Shown here piece after piece: positions 45,755 to 54,609 of a stretch of 64,000 nucleotides of DNA; position 1 is the first letter of the stretch, and each line of letters starts with the position of its first letter. Both the position numbers and the translations under genes were made by a program. The DNA comes from Paenibacillus sp. FSL R10-2734 (GTDB lineage Bacteria; Bacillota; Bacilli; Paenibacillales; Paenibacillaceae), in NCBI RefSeq assembly GCF_037963865.1, contig NZ_CP150170.1, positions 5,890,001-5,954,000 on the forward strand, given 5' to 3'. The notes beneath the pieces were generated by a model that searched no databases, was not told where the DNA came from, and saw nothing but the letters and a program-made list of their open reading frames with translations.

Positions 45755-45920
45755 CTGAGTAATTCCCTCCAGTTGTATCCGCCAGTTATTATAATTGCGC
45801 TATCATCATGAATAATATTCTCCCACGAATTACGTCAATGTACGATTACGCTCATTTATAGTCTTGTATTTACTATAACGAAAGTTATTCAAATTTCCCA
45901 GCCGCTTCTATAAAATGTCC

Positions 45921-45949
45921 TTGAAATCATCTTCGAAAAGGTATATAAC
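45921..45949 (+). promoter_or_regulatory. Candidate promoter upstream of the mannanase operon (alternative 1)
   Basis: TTGAAA and TATAAC are 17 bp apart. If used, the direct repeats at 45972-46000 would lie in the early transcribed region. A second option, TATATT at 46030-46035 just downstream of those repeats with a very poor -35, would give a short leader and fits activation by a bound regulator better. Confidence 0.35.
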
Positions 45950-45971
45950 TAGATTAAGTTGTTATTAAAAA

Positions 45972-46000
45972 CTAACAATATAATAATAACTTTCTAACAA
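45972..46000 (+). promoter_or_regulatory. Direct-repeat regulator site upstream of the GH113 operon
   Basis: CTAACAA occurs at 45972-45978 and again at 45994-46000, a period of exactly 22 bp (two helical turns), the spacing expected for a two-HTH AraC-type protein. It abuts the -35 region of the TATATT at 46030. The same core with the same period lies at the kinase promoter (54473-54500). Confidence 0.5.
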
Positions 46001-46059
46001 AAGTGAATGATTCTGATTTTTCTCTTTTCTATATTTTCAATGTAAAGTGGGGATTCTCG

Positions 46060-47025
46060 ATGCGATTTAACAACGAATACATTGCAGGTGTAACCTGGGG
46101 TTTCTCGGGTATGCGTGGTTCATGGAAAACGGAAGAAGCTGAACAATCAATGGAATTAATGTCTTCAGTCACCGGAGCGAAATGGACGGCCATTGCTCTT
46201 AGTGCGCTTCAAGCTACCCCTCATTCTACGGAAATTCCCTATTGGGAAGAACCTACTGTTAGCGATGAAGAAGTTAAATGGGCTATCGACAAAGCCAAGT
46301 CACTACAGCTAAAAGTATGCTTAAAGCCAATAGTAAATTGTGCTGACGGGACTTGGCGCGCACATATTAACTTTTTTGACAAGGATGTTCCCTGCGAGCC
46401 TAAATGGTCTGATTGGTTCAGCTCTTACACTACATTCATTCTGCATTATGCGGCTATCGCCGAAGAGACGGGCTGCGAAATGTTCTGTATCGGCTGTGAG
46501 CTTGTACAAACGGATAGACGTGAAGCCGAATGGCGTACGCTTATTGCCGAGGTCCGGAAGGTTTACTCAGGTATTCTTACTTATAATTGCGATAAGTATC
46601 AGGAAGATAACGTAACCTGGTGGGATGCGCTCGATGTTATATCTTCAAGCGGATATTATCCGGATAGCGACTGGGAAGCTCAGCTTGACCGGATTGAGCG
46701 TGTGGTGAAGTCACAGAATAAGCCGTTCTTTTTCATGGAAGCGGGATGCCCAAGCCGGAGTGGCAGTGCAGCAATTCCTAATGATTGGACCTTACAAGGA
46801 GAACCAGATCAAGAGGAACAAAGCAAATTCTATCGCGCAATGTTTCAGAGCTGTGAGAACAGAGATTGGGTTCAGGGCTTTATGCTCTGGGATTGGCCTA
46901 CGCATCTTTATTCTATTCAAGAGGCAGCACAGAATGATGATTATTGTATGTATGGCAAGCAAGCCGCTGGGATCATCAACGAATATTTCACCCTGAAATC
47001 AAAAAGTAATAAGAGGAGTGACTAA
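46060..47025 (+). CDS. GH113 beta-1,4-mannanase, cytoplasmic
   Basis: A 321-residue TIM-barrel enzyme that cleaves beta-1,4-mannosidic bonds. Probable acid/base is E147 in GCELVQTD and nucleophile E227 in FFFMEAGCP, both four residues lower than the E151/E231 pair of the Alicyclobacillus GH113 mannanase, whose length (320) also fits. No signal peptide, so it works on imported oligosaccharides. The ATG at 46060 follows GTGGGGAT; the longer frame starts at a GTG 19 codons upstream that falls inside the promoter region. First gene of the operon with the epimerase and the second GH130 enzyme. Confidence 0.9.
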   Translation: MRFNNEYIAGVTWGFSGMRGSWKTEEAEQSMELMSSVTGAKWTAIALSALQATPHSTEIPYWEEPTVSDEEVKWAIDKAKSLQLKVCLKPIVNCADGTWRAHINFFDKDVPCEPKWSDWFSSYTTFILHYAAIAEETGCEMFCIGCELVQTDRREAEWRTLIAEVRKVYSGILTYNCDKYQEDNVTWWDALDVISSSGYYPDSDWEAQLDRIERVVKSQNKPFFFMEAGCPSRSGSAAIPNDWTLQGEPDQEEQSKFYRAMFQSCENRDWVQGFMLWDWPTHLYSIQEAAQNDDYCMYGKQAAGIINEYFTLKSKSNKRSD

Positions 47026-47031
47026 TTACCA

Positions 47032-48246
47032 ATGATTAATTCACCAGAATTATGGCTGACTCAGCTTGAGGATGAGCTACACGGTAACATTCTCAGTTTT
47101 TGGATGAAACAGACGAAGGACGAAGTAAACGGTGGCTTTGTTGGTGAAATCGACAATCAGCTGAACACTCGTCCTGAGGCGGAGAAAAGCCTTGTGCTTA
47201 ATGCCCGCATTCTCTGGTCGTTTGCGAGCGCCTACCGCCTCTACGGTAAGTCAGAGTATTTAGCTATGGCTGAACGTGCCTATACCTACCTTATGGATCA
47301 TTTCATCGATAAGGAACACGGCGGATTATACTGGATGGTTGATGCTAAGGGCAATCCTTCTCAGGAAAAAAAACAGATCTATGGGCAATCTTTTGCAATC
47401 TACGCACTGGCCGAATTCTATCATGCAACTGAACGCCCAGAGGCATTGGATGAAGCGATAAAATTATTCCAGCTTGTTGAGAAATATGGCTATGATCCTA
47501 TTTATAAAGGTTATATCGAAGCTTTATCTCAGGAATGGCAAATCACAGATAATCTCAGCCTTAGCAGTAAAGATATGAACGAGAAAAAATCTATGAACAC
47601 TCATCTACATGTGTTGGAAGCGTATACGGGACTGTATCGAGTATGGAAGTCAGAAGAGCTGGAAAGTAAGCTGGCTGAGCTAATCGAAACGATGCTGGAT
47701 CATATCATTGATAAGGAAGGCAAGCATTTTCATCTTTTCTTAGATGAAGCATGGAATGTGAAATCAGATATTATCTCCTACGGACATGATATCGAAGGCA
47801 GCTGGCTGTTAGTGGAAGCCGCAGAAACACTTGGACATGAAGAACTACTCCATCGTGTACGTGCAGTAGCTATCTCCATGGCAGAGGCTGTCCTTGCGGA
47901 AGGCATAGATACCGACGGTGGAATTTGGAATGAAGCTGGCCCGAACGGCTTGCTGAGCAAAGAAAAAGATTGGTGGCCGCAAGCTGAGGCGGTTGTTGGA
48001 TTCTATAATGCTTATCAGCTGACCGGTGACAGTAAATTTAATGAGGCCGCTCAAGCGTCCTGGACTTTTATTGATAAATATATGGTGGATCATAAGTTAG
48101 GCGAGTGGTACTGGAGTGTAGATGAGAATTATCAGCCTTTAGCTCATGCTCCAAAGGTTAGCGCCTGGAAGTGTCCTTATCATAATAGTAGAGCCTGTTT
48201 TGAAATGATCGAACGACTGAAATCATCTATAAAGGAGACTGGATAA
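47032..48246 (+). CDS. N-acylglucosamine 2-epimerase family protein, probable cellobiose/mannobiose 2-epimerase
   Basis: A 404-residue (alpha/alpha)6-barrel enzyme. The pattern matches cellobiose 2-epimerases: VNGGFVGEID near 30, LNARILWSFASAYR near 58, HGGLYW near 98, the histidine segment NTHLHVLEAY near 190, ISYGHDIEGSWLL near 245, WWPQAEA near 320 and a terminal KCPYHNSRACFEM. It epimerises the reducing-end residue of beta-1,4 disaccharides, here mannobiose to mannosyl-glucose, the substrate of the next enzyme. It lies 6 nt after GH113 and overlaps the next start by one base. Confidence 0.9.
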   Translation: MINSPELWLTQLEDELHGNILSFWMKQTKDEVNGGFVGEIDNQLNTRPEAEKSLVLNARILWSFASAYRLYGKSEYLAMAERAYTYLMDHFIDKEHGGLYWMVDAKGNPSQEKKQIYGQSFAIYALAEFYHATERPEALDEAIKLFQLVEKYGYDPIYKGYIEALSQEWQITDNLSLSSKDMNEKKSMNTHLHVLEAYTGLYRVWKSEELESKLAELIETMLDHIIDKEGKHFHLFLDEAWNVKSDIISYGHDIEGSWLLVEAAETLGHEELLHRVRAVAISMAEAVLAEGIDTDGGIWNEAGPNGLLSKEKDWWPQAEAVVGFYNAYQLTGDSKFNEAAQASWTFIDKYMVDHKLGEWYWSVDENYQPLAHAPKVSAWKCPYHNSRACFEMIERLKSSIKETG

Positions 48247-49418
48247 TGACATCATTATTTCAAGAACGCAAACAACAACTAACAGAACGATATGAGACTT
48301 TGGTTACTCGTAAAAATAATAAACTTCCATACAGTAACGGTATTTATGAGCGCTATGCTAATCCACTGCTTACCGCAGAGCACGCGCCTCTAGTCTGGCG
48401 TTACGATTTTAACCCTGACACCAACCCATACTTTGCTGAAAGAATCGGTGTTAACGGTGTATTCAACCCAGGTGCCATTGAGCTGAACGGCAAATTCTAT
48501 CTCGTTGCACGTGTTGAAGGTAACGACCGCAAATCTTTCTTCGCAGTGGCTGAAAGCGACAATGGTGTGGACGGCTTCCGCTTCTGGGATCATCCAGTCG
48601 TGCTGCCTGAGACAGAAGTGCCTGATATTAATGTCTACGATATGCGCCTTGTAAGCCATGAAGATGGCTGGATCTATGGTCTCTTTTGTACAGAACGCAA
48701 GGATCCAGATGCTCCTCACGGTGACCTTTCTAGCGCAGTAGCACAATGTGGTATTGTTCGTACAAAGGATCTGAAGTCTTGGGAACGTCTGGCCGATCTC
48801 AAAACTGGTTCAGCTCAGCAGCGTAATGTCGTGCTCCACCCTGAATTTGTAGACGGAAAGTATGCTTTCTACACTCGTCCACAGGATGGCTTTATTGATG
48901 CAGGCTCCGGTGGCGGGATTGGTTGGGGACTTTCGGATACAATTGAGAATGCTGTGATTACTAGTGAGACAATCATGGATGAACGCCACTACCACACCAT
49001 CAAGGAAGTAAAGAATGGTCAAGGTCCAGCTCCAATCAAAACCTCAAAAGGCTGGCTGCATATTGCTCATGGCGTACGGAACACAGCTGCAGGACTCAGA
49101 TACGTTCTCTATGCTTTCTTATCAGATCTTGAAGAGCCAAACAAAGTCACGCATTCACCAGGTGGTCATTTCATCGCACCCGACGGTGAAGAACGTGTCG
49201 GCGATGTTTCAAACGTCGTGTTCTGTAATGGTGTGATTGCACGCGATAACGGTGAGATCTATATTTACTACGCTTCCTCGGATACTCGTATCCATGTAGC
49301 TACAACTACCGTTGACCAAATGCTAGATTATGTTCTGAACACACCAGAAGATCCCCTTCGCTCTTATGCTTGTGTGCAGCAACGTATCGCCCTCATTGAT
49401 CGTAATTTAGCGCTTTAG
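48246..49418 (+). CDS. GH130 phosphorylase, 4-O-beta-D-mannosyl-D-glucose phosphorylase type
   Basis: A 390-residue phosphorylase that should split mannosyl-glucose with phosphate into mannose-1-phosphate and glucose. Features of GH130_1: VNGVFNPGAIELNGKFYLVARVEG near 75-98, the catalytic Asp in NVYDMRLV near 138, GQGPAPIKTSKGWLHIAHG near 260 and IYYASSDTRIHVA near 340. It directly follows the 2-epimerase (stop/start TAATG), which is the classic neighbour of this enzyme in mannan pathways. Ribosome site AAGGAG. Last gene of the operon. Confidence 0.93.
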   Translation: MTSLFQERKQQLTERYETLVTRKNNKLPYSNGIYERYANPLLTAEHAPLVWRYDFNPDTNPYFAERIGVNGVFNPGAIELNGKFYLVARVEGNDRKSFFAVAESDNGVDGFRFWDHPVVLPETEVPDINVYDMRLVSHEDGWIYGLFCTERKDPDAPHGDLSSAVAQCGIVRTKDLKSWERLADLKTGSAQQRNVVLHPEFVDGKYAFYTRPQDGFIDAGSGGGIGWGLSDTIENAVITSETIMDERHYHTIKEVKNGQGPAPIKTSKGWLHIAHGVRNTAAGLRYVLYAFLSDLEEPNKVTHSPGGHFIAPDGEERVGDVSNVVFCNGVIARDNGEIYIYYASSDTRIHVATTTVDQMLDYVLNTPEDPLRSYACVQQRIALIDRNLAL

Positions 49419-49443
49419 GGTTTGGCTTTTAAACTTATACATG

Positions 49444-49487
49444 AAAAAGGCGTCCTCAGTTAAAGCTTCTACTGGGAACGCCTTTTT
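49444..49487. terminator. Bidirectional terminator after the mannan catabolic operon
   Basis: AAAAAGGCGT-CAGT pairs with ACTG-ACGCCTTTTTTT, giving T-runs on both strands. It separates the plus-strand operon from the minus-strand GNAT gene. Confidence 0.85.
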
Positions 49488-49534
49488 TTACTTCACGTTA
49501 ATCGTTGATTGCTGTACCTTGAAGGAAAAACATC

Positions 49535-50101
49535 TCACTTCGTTGCATAAATAGCCCGGTATTCATCCTCCAGCATAGACATCAAAATCAAGTTATGAAA
49601 TTCTCCATCAGCATAAAGAGCATCTCGCTCCACACCATCGCGCTTGAAACCGAGCTTCTCATAGACATGTACAGCTCTTGGATTAAAAGGATATACACCT
49701 AGATGGATCCGATGCAGCTTCAAGGTTTCAAAGCCATATCGCAGCATTTGAGTCATAGCTTCAGTACCGTAGCCTCTACCTCTATGTTCATGACTACGAA
49801 TCCCAATTCGAATGTTTGCACTACGGTTGTCCGGATCTATTTCATTCAATACCACTTCTCCAATAAGCTCATCCGTTTCCTTGACAATAATCATAAGATC
49901 CACACGATCCTCAGCCGGAGCACTAATCTTACGAATCCAAGCCGCAGTTTGCTCGCGAGAGATTTCTCCTTGTGACCCCGTTAGACGTCCCATCTCCTCA
50001 TCAAGTAAAAAGTTGTAATAGGACTCCAAATCAGACTCTTCTACACCACGCAGATGAATATGTTCGCCTTCAATCCTTGGCAATGTAATAACTTCAGTCA
50101 T
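49535..50101 (-). CDS. GNAT-family N-acetyltransferase (RimJ/RimL-like)
   Basis: A 188-residue acetyltransferase using acetyl-CoA. The acetyl-CoA loop is IRSHEHRGRGYGTEAM near 100-115, and the end FNPRAVHVYEKLGFKRDG is typical of the RimJ/RimL subgroup. Substrates may be ribosomal or other protein N termini or small molecules; none is indicated. It is the last gene of the kinase - binding protein - LacI operon, 20 nt after LacI, but a role in sugar use is not evident. Confidence 0.88.
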   Translation of the reverse strand: MTEVITLPRIEGEHIHLRGVEESDLESYYNFLLDEEMGRLTGSQGEISREQTAAWIRKISAPAEDRVDLMIIVKETDELIGEVVLNEIDPDNRSANIRIGIRSHEHRGRGYGTEAMTQMLRYGFETLKLHRIHLGVYPFNPRAVHVYEKLGFKRDGVERDALYADGEFHNLILMSMLEDEYRAIYATK

Positions 50102-50121
50102 AACAGCTTTCCCCCTAATTC

Positions 50122-51186
50122 CTAGTTTCGCGGTACATCCACAGAATCACGATGCACTATGTCTGCTGCGATTAGGATCTTCTCCAGTGGTGCAGAGGGG
50201 TGATTGATACGGCTGAGCAGCCGCTCCACTGCCGCCCGGCCCATCGCTTCTTTAGGAACATGTACAGTCGTAAGCGGCGGAACGCCTCTTGAAGCATCCT
50301 CAATATTATCAAAGCCAGTAACCGAGATATCTCCTGGAATATTAAGCCCTTCTCCCTTCAGGATATCACTGACTGAGAGTGCTGTTTCATCATTGGCGCA
50401 GACCAAAGCAGTAGGGAGTGTTTTAGCTTTTTTTCGCTTCACAACCCAATTTTTAAAATCCTCTTGGAATACTTCTTCCTCCACCCCTTCCAAAAAGAGA
50501 TTTGAATCATCTTCAAGTGGAAGCCTTATCCCACTTTCCTCGAGCGCACTCCGAAAGCCAATCCACCGGTCCCGGAAGCTGCGTGAAAATCTAATATTTC
50601 CGATAAAATGCATTTGTGTATGGCCCGTCCCCATCAAATGATTGGTAAGCCGTGCCATCGAATCCACATTGTTTGCGAATACAGTATCACTTGGGATTAA
50701 TGGATCTTCATGATCAATCAATACCATTGGCAGACCGATGCGATGTACCTCAAGTAACAAGGAAGTGGAGATTTCCCCCACACCTACTAAGCCAAGGATC
50801 CCGCTTGGATTCAAGATATTAACGAAATTATCCGCACGGTTCTCAGAGATGATTACCATCCCGAGTCCTTCTTGATCGAGCGCAATGGCAATACCGTCCA
50901 CAATCTTCCCCCAATACAAGGAATCCTGAGTCTGTGAGCGGATATTTGGCATTAACACAAGCACAGATTGCTTATTCCGATCACTCCCGACTACCGAAGG
51001 AGTACGCTTGATCCCTTGTACGAAAGCATTCTTTTGAGTAAAATAGCCAAGTTGTGAAGCTGCTTGAATAACTCGCTCTCTTGTCGTCTCATTTACACCA
51101 GCTTTACCCGAAAGTGACTTGGAAACAACAAATTTAGATACGCCGAGATGATCCGCTATTTTTTGCATGGTGACCTTTTTAGCCAT
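50122..51186 (-). CDS. LacI-family transcriptional repressor
   Basis: A 354-residue regulator with an N-terminal LacI helix-turn-helix (TMQKIADHLGVSKFVVSKSLSG at 6-27, plus a hinge helix) and a periplasmic-binding-protein-like sensor domain (about 75-345). The ATG follows GGAGG. It lies 45 nt after the second binding-protein gene in the kinase operon. By position it should control mannan genes in response to a sugar; the cre-type dyad at 44789 is a possible target besides CcpA. Confidence 0.92.
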   Translation of the reverse strand: MAKKVTMQKIADHLGVSKFVVSKSLSGKAGVNETTRERVIQAASQLGYFTQKNAFVQGIKRTPSVVGSDRNKQSVLVLMPNIRSQTQDSLYWGKIVDGIAIALDQEGLGMVIISENRADNFVNILNPSGILGLVGVGEISTSLLLEVHRIGLPMVLIDHEDPLIPSDTVFANNVDSMARLTNHLMGTGHTQMHFIGNIRFSRSFRDRWIGFRSALEESGIRLPLEDDSNLFLEGVEEEVFQEDFKNWVVKRKKAKTLPTALVCANDETALSVSDILKGEGLNIPGDISVTGFDNIEDASRGVPPLTTVHVPKEAMGRAAVERLLSRINHPSAPLEKILIAADIVHRDSVDVPRN

Positions 51187-51231
51187 ATAAAAACCTCCAG
51201 AAATTTACTTGAGTTTAATGTACAAATATAT

Positions 51232-52545
51232 TTAAGGCTGTGAATTCACCTTTGTTTCCGCCCTTGCTTCCTTCCATTTTGCATTTAATTCGTCAAAAGC
51301 CTTCTGTAAATCAGGCGCAGCAAGTAGCTCCTGAATATAATCACCGGACCAAAAGGATAGCTTGGCACGATTCGCAATATCAATGAATGCATCACTTTGA
51401 ACTGTGGCATCAAGCAGCTTGGGCTTATAAGAAAAAAACTCTAGATACTGCGGTATAAAAGAGTTCAAGCTGCCATCAGCAGGGAGGAATCCCCAATCAT
51501 CTTTATAGGAAGTCTCCTTTACAAAAAAATTCAGCCAGGCCATGGCAAGCTCTTTATTTTTGCTATATTTACTTACACCCATGAACCAGTCTGAATTGAT
51601 TGGCGCATAGTGAGTGTCGTTATTATCATATGGAAACGGGAAGAATCCGATATCGTCTGGCGAAGCCCCTACATCAAGAACTTGTTCAATCGTCCAATTT
51701 CCGAGTAAATACATACCTGCTTGTCCTTTAGCAAGTTTTGTCTTCGATATCTCCCAATTGTTCGAGAATAGTTCATCTTCAACATAACCTTTAGCGATTA
51801 AGGTTCGAGCTATGGATATAGATTTTCCCCACTCATTATCAAGCTGCCACGGACTATCCTCATTTACCATATTATTAAGATATTCAGGGTTCCCAGCCAT
51901 ATAGTTAACTAGAGTATTCCCCCATTCACGCAGCGGCCAAACCGCTCCATAATTCATATACAGCGGGATAATTCCTGCCTGTTTTAACTTTGCACAAGCC
52001 TCGTAGAATTCATCTAGTGCCCGAGGAACAGAAGTGATTCCTGCTTTTTCGAAGGCCCTTTTATTATAGACGATCCCAACCGTAGTTGTTCCCGTCGATA
52101 CCCCATATCGTTTGCCTTCATAACTAGAAAAAGAAGGGAAACGCTCTCCAGCAGTTGTTTCTTCATCCAGAGGTTCGAAAAAATAACTCAGTTCCCTAGC
52201 AGGAAGATTTATCGGAAGCAGAAGTACATCTCCAGCGTCCTTGGTGGATAGCCGTACTAGAATATCCGTCGCGTAATTGGGCAGACCTTCAAATTCCACA
52301 TTTGCTTCAGGATACCTTTTCTTAAATTGGTCTACGTATCCTTGAAAGATTCCGTTCTCAATCAAATCTATTCGATTGGTCATCATGACTATCGTGCCTG
52401 ATAAATCAGACTTCGTCTCTTCTCCTAATGGAGATGGTGTCGATTCCGCCTGCTTGATATTATTACTCTCACAACCGCTGCTCAGCAGTAACAAGAAAAG
52501 CAGCAGTATGGTACGCATAGTCCAGTGCAATCTCAACCCCTTCAA
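51232..52545 (-). CDS. Second sugar-binding lipoprotein, probable sensor accessory of the adjacent kinase
   Basis: A 437-residue SBP_bac_1 lipoprotein starting with TTG 7 nt behind GAGGGGG. Lipobox LSSGC with C25. It shares many segments with the uptake binding protein at 43287 (for example GDVLLLP, YFFEPL, GVIYNK/GIVYNK, GITSVPR/GITEVPR), so the two are paralogs. No permease genes accompany it; instead it is 19 nt downstream of a YesM-type kinase gene. This suggests it binds the inducing sugar outside the cell and presents it to the kinase rather than to a transporter. It could also be a spare binding protein for the same permeases. Confidence 0.88.
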   Translation of the reverse strand: MKGLRLHWTMRTILLLFLLLLSSGCESNNIKQAESTPSPLGEETKSDLSGTIVMMTNRIDLIENGIFQGYVDQFKKRYPEANVEFEGLPNYATDILVRLSTKDAGDVLLLPINLPARELSYFFEPLDEETTAGERFPSFSSYEGKRYGVSTGTTTVGIVYNKRAFEKAGITSVPRALDEFYEACAKLKQAGIIPLYMNYGAVWPLREWGNTLVNYMAGNPEYLNNMVNEDSPWQLDNEWGKSISIARTLIAKGYVEDELFSNNWEISKTKLAKGQAGMYLLGNWTIEQVLDVGASPDDIGFFPFPYDNNDTHYAPINSDWFMGVSKYSKNKELAMAWLNFFVKETSYKDDWGFLPADGSLNSFIPQYLEFFSYKPKLLDATVQSDAFIDIANRAKLSFWSGDYIQELLAAPDLQKAFDELNAKWKEARAETKVNSQP

Positions 52546-52564
52546 CGGACAGCCCCCTCTTAAT

Positions 52565-54445
52565 TCATTCAGGTAATCTAATCATTTCCGGTTCCAGCAA
52601 TGGTAGCGACAATACTACATCTGTCCCTCGTCCAAGCTCACTATATACCTCAATTCCAAATGCCGCTCCATAATGAAGACGCACTCGCTGCTGTACATTT
52701 TTCATACCAATGCCCCCATTAATACTTTTCTTAGGAGGCCTTTCGTTCTGGAGCCCATCGTTCAATCTCTCTAAAGTCATCTCGTCCATCCCACAGCCGT
52801 CATCCTTAATATGAAACAACAGCATTTGTTCAGTAATCTCGCAACGGATACTAAGATGCATTTGCGGTTTGTTATCATCCAAGCCATGGTAGGCTGCATT
52901 CTCAATGATCGGCTGAAAAACCAGCTTGATAATAGAGTAATTATCTAGTTCTTTCGGTACATCGGTCTCCAGTAGGAAACGGTTAGGATAACGACAATTC
53001 AGCAGTTCAACATAATTACGCACATATCCAAGCTCCTGCTTCATTGTCGTTTTACCGCTCAAATCACTTGTACTATACCGTAGCAGCTTTCCCAAAATTG
53101 AGATCATATCCGCGGCTTCAATGTCATCATTCAGCTCGGCGGTCATACGGATAGATTCTAGCGTGTTATAGATAAAATGAGGATTAATTTGACTCTGCAG
53201 CGCGTGAAGCTCTGCTTCCTTCTTCTGTTCCTCGATTCGATAGATATCCTGAATTAACTGCCTGATCCGTGCTAACATTCGATTAAACTGATGCCCCAGC
53301 TGACCAATTTCATCACGGCGTCTAACCCTGAACATCACATCAAGATCTCCGCCCTGAACTTTTTTCATCAGTTGAATCATTTGTGTAAGCGATTTAGTTA
53401 GTGCAAAAGAAAGAATAATGGAGATGATTAACGCCAGCACAATGATACTTAATGTAGCAGCGAGCGTTGCATTACGAGTCACCTTCACATCCCGCATCAG
53501 CACATCAACAGGAATAGAGATAATCGCTTTCCAGTTGGTCTTGTTAGAGCTTGAGTATATATTCAGCTGCTCTTTTCCGTTGACCTCATCATAGAAACTT
53601 CCTGAAATGCCATCGACTCTTTTGAAGAGTTCGGAGTTAGAAATATCAGTGGCAAGCATTGTCTTGTCACTGTCATACACGACCTTCCCTTTATCGTCAA
53701 TTATCAACGATTTGCCATGGGTTACTTTATCCAGTTCCGTAACTCGATTCTCCAAATTGCTAATATTCGCTTCCACTGCGATCAGTCCAATCGGATTTAA
53801 CAAACCATCCACGATTTTGCGAACAACGGTAAAAGCATATCGGGTGCTTTGAAGATTACTTGTATACGCTTGGGCACCAAATAATAACGCTTCTCCGCTG
53901 GAGTCTTTAGTCTGCTGGCTCCAGTCTTTATAGCTCTGTTCGAGATCGAGCCGTACCCCACCGTCCTTAGCAGAATAATAACCATTCCCATGGGCGTCAA
54001 AAATATATACCGAGTTCGCGCCCCTCTTAATATTGTTAATAAATGAAATGTTGCCTTCTATCCCCCGCTGAATGGACAGCAGTAGATCAAAATCACCAGG
54101 CGACAATGCCGCACTGCCATCTGTACCACCCATGTTCTCTTTTTGCTCGTGATAGAGGTTTGAACGAATTAAATTTTGTTTAATATCATTCACATACGCT
54201 GGCATAGATGAAATACGCTTCATATCTTCGATATAATCATCTACTCCATCCATCATTTGATCGATTAGCTTTTCAGAATAAGCAATGGTGTTGCCCTGAA
54301 TAGATTCTGAATAACTCTTGAAAGTAAACACACTAATGAAGGAGAGCGGAAGAGTAATAATAATCAAAAAGACGAGGAGCAGCTTGCGCTCCATACTCAT
54401 GTCCCCGATAACGGACCACCAGCCAAAGATGCGTTTACCTTTCAT
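52565..54445 (-). CDS. Sensor histidine kinase, YesM/LytS type
   Basis: A 626-residue membrane kinase. First helix about 22-45, extracytoplasmic dCache-like sensor about 46-305, second helix about 312-335, HAMP about 335-390 (RRRDEIGQLGHQFNRML), His_kinase domain with the phospho-acceptor in QINPHFIYNTLES near 425, and HATPase_c with N-box FQPIIENAAYHG, DDGCGM and GGIGMKNVQQR. No response regulator gene is adjacent. The orphan AraC-type regulator at 44975 is the likely partner. First gene of the operon with the second binding protein, LacI and GNAT. Confidence 0.94.
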   Translation of the reverse strand: MKGKRIFGWWSVIGDMSMERKLLLVFLIIITLPLSFISVFTFKSYSESIQGNTIAYSEKLIDQMMDGVDDYIEDMKRISSMPAYVNDIKQNLIRSNLYHEQKENMGGTDGSAALSPGDFDLLLSIQRGIEGNISFINNIKRGANSVYIFDAHGNGYYSAKDGGVRLDLEQSYKDWSQQTKDSSGEALLFGAQAYTSNLQSTRYAFTVVRKIVDGLLNPIGLIAVEANISNLENRVTELDKVTHGKSLIIDDKGKVVYDSDKTMLATDISNSELFKRVDGISGSFYDEVNGKEQLNIYSSSNKTNWKAIISIPVDVLMRDVKVTRNATLAATLSIIVLALIISIILSFALTKSLTQMIQLMKKVQGGDLDVMFRVRRRDEIGQLGHQFNRMLARIRQLIQDIYRIEEQKKEAELHALQSQINPHFIYNTLESIRMTAELNDDIEAADMISILGKLLRYSTSDLSGKTTMKQELGYVRNYVELLNCRYPNRFLLETDVPKELDNYSIIKLVFQPIIENAAYHGLDDNKPQMHLSIRCEITEQMLLFHIKDDGCGMDEMTLERLNDGLQNERPPKKSINGGIGMKNVQQRVRLHYGAAFGIEVYSELGRGTDVVLSLPLLEPEMIRLPE

Positions 54446-54472
54446 ACGGTCCTTCTCCTTAACCCTTTTTTA

Positions 54473-54500
54473 CCTAACTTGTTATTATTATTTGCCTAAC
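54473..54500. promoter_or_regulatory. Direct-repeat regulator site at the kinase operon promoter
   Basis: CCTAAC occurs at 54473-54478 and 54495-54500, a period of 22 bp as at 45972-46000. It covers the predicted transcription start and the first ~28 nt, so binding here should repress or autoregulate. Confidence 0.45.
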
Positions 54501-54506
54501 AAAATT

Positions 54507-54535
54507 ATTATACGGGGAAGTCCTTCTTTACACAA
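54507..54535 (-). promoter_or_regulatory. Sigma-A promoter of the kinase operon
   Basis: TTGTGT (54530-54535) and a perfect TATAAT (54507-54512) are 17 bp apart on the minus strand. The -35 box touches the end of the upstream gene's terminator. Confidence 0.6.
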
Positions 54536-54577
54536 TAACAAAACCGCTCCCTCATAACGAAGAAGCGGTTTTGTTAT
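54535..54577 (-). terminator. Terminator of the second chemoreceptor gene
   Basis: A perfect 14-bp stem with arms ATAACAAAACCGCT and AGCGGTTTTGTTAT around a 15-nt loop. The T-rich 3' arm provides the U-tract. Confidence 0.85.
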
Positions 54578-54609
54578 GTAAATAATAAAAAAATTAGTTA
54601 GGGACCCAC

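Noticed and set aside
45795..45815. cre-like sequence ATGATAGCGCAATTA near the response-regulator promoter
   Set aside because: Two mismatches to fixed positions of the consensus; not reliable.
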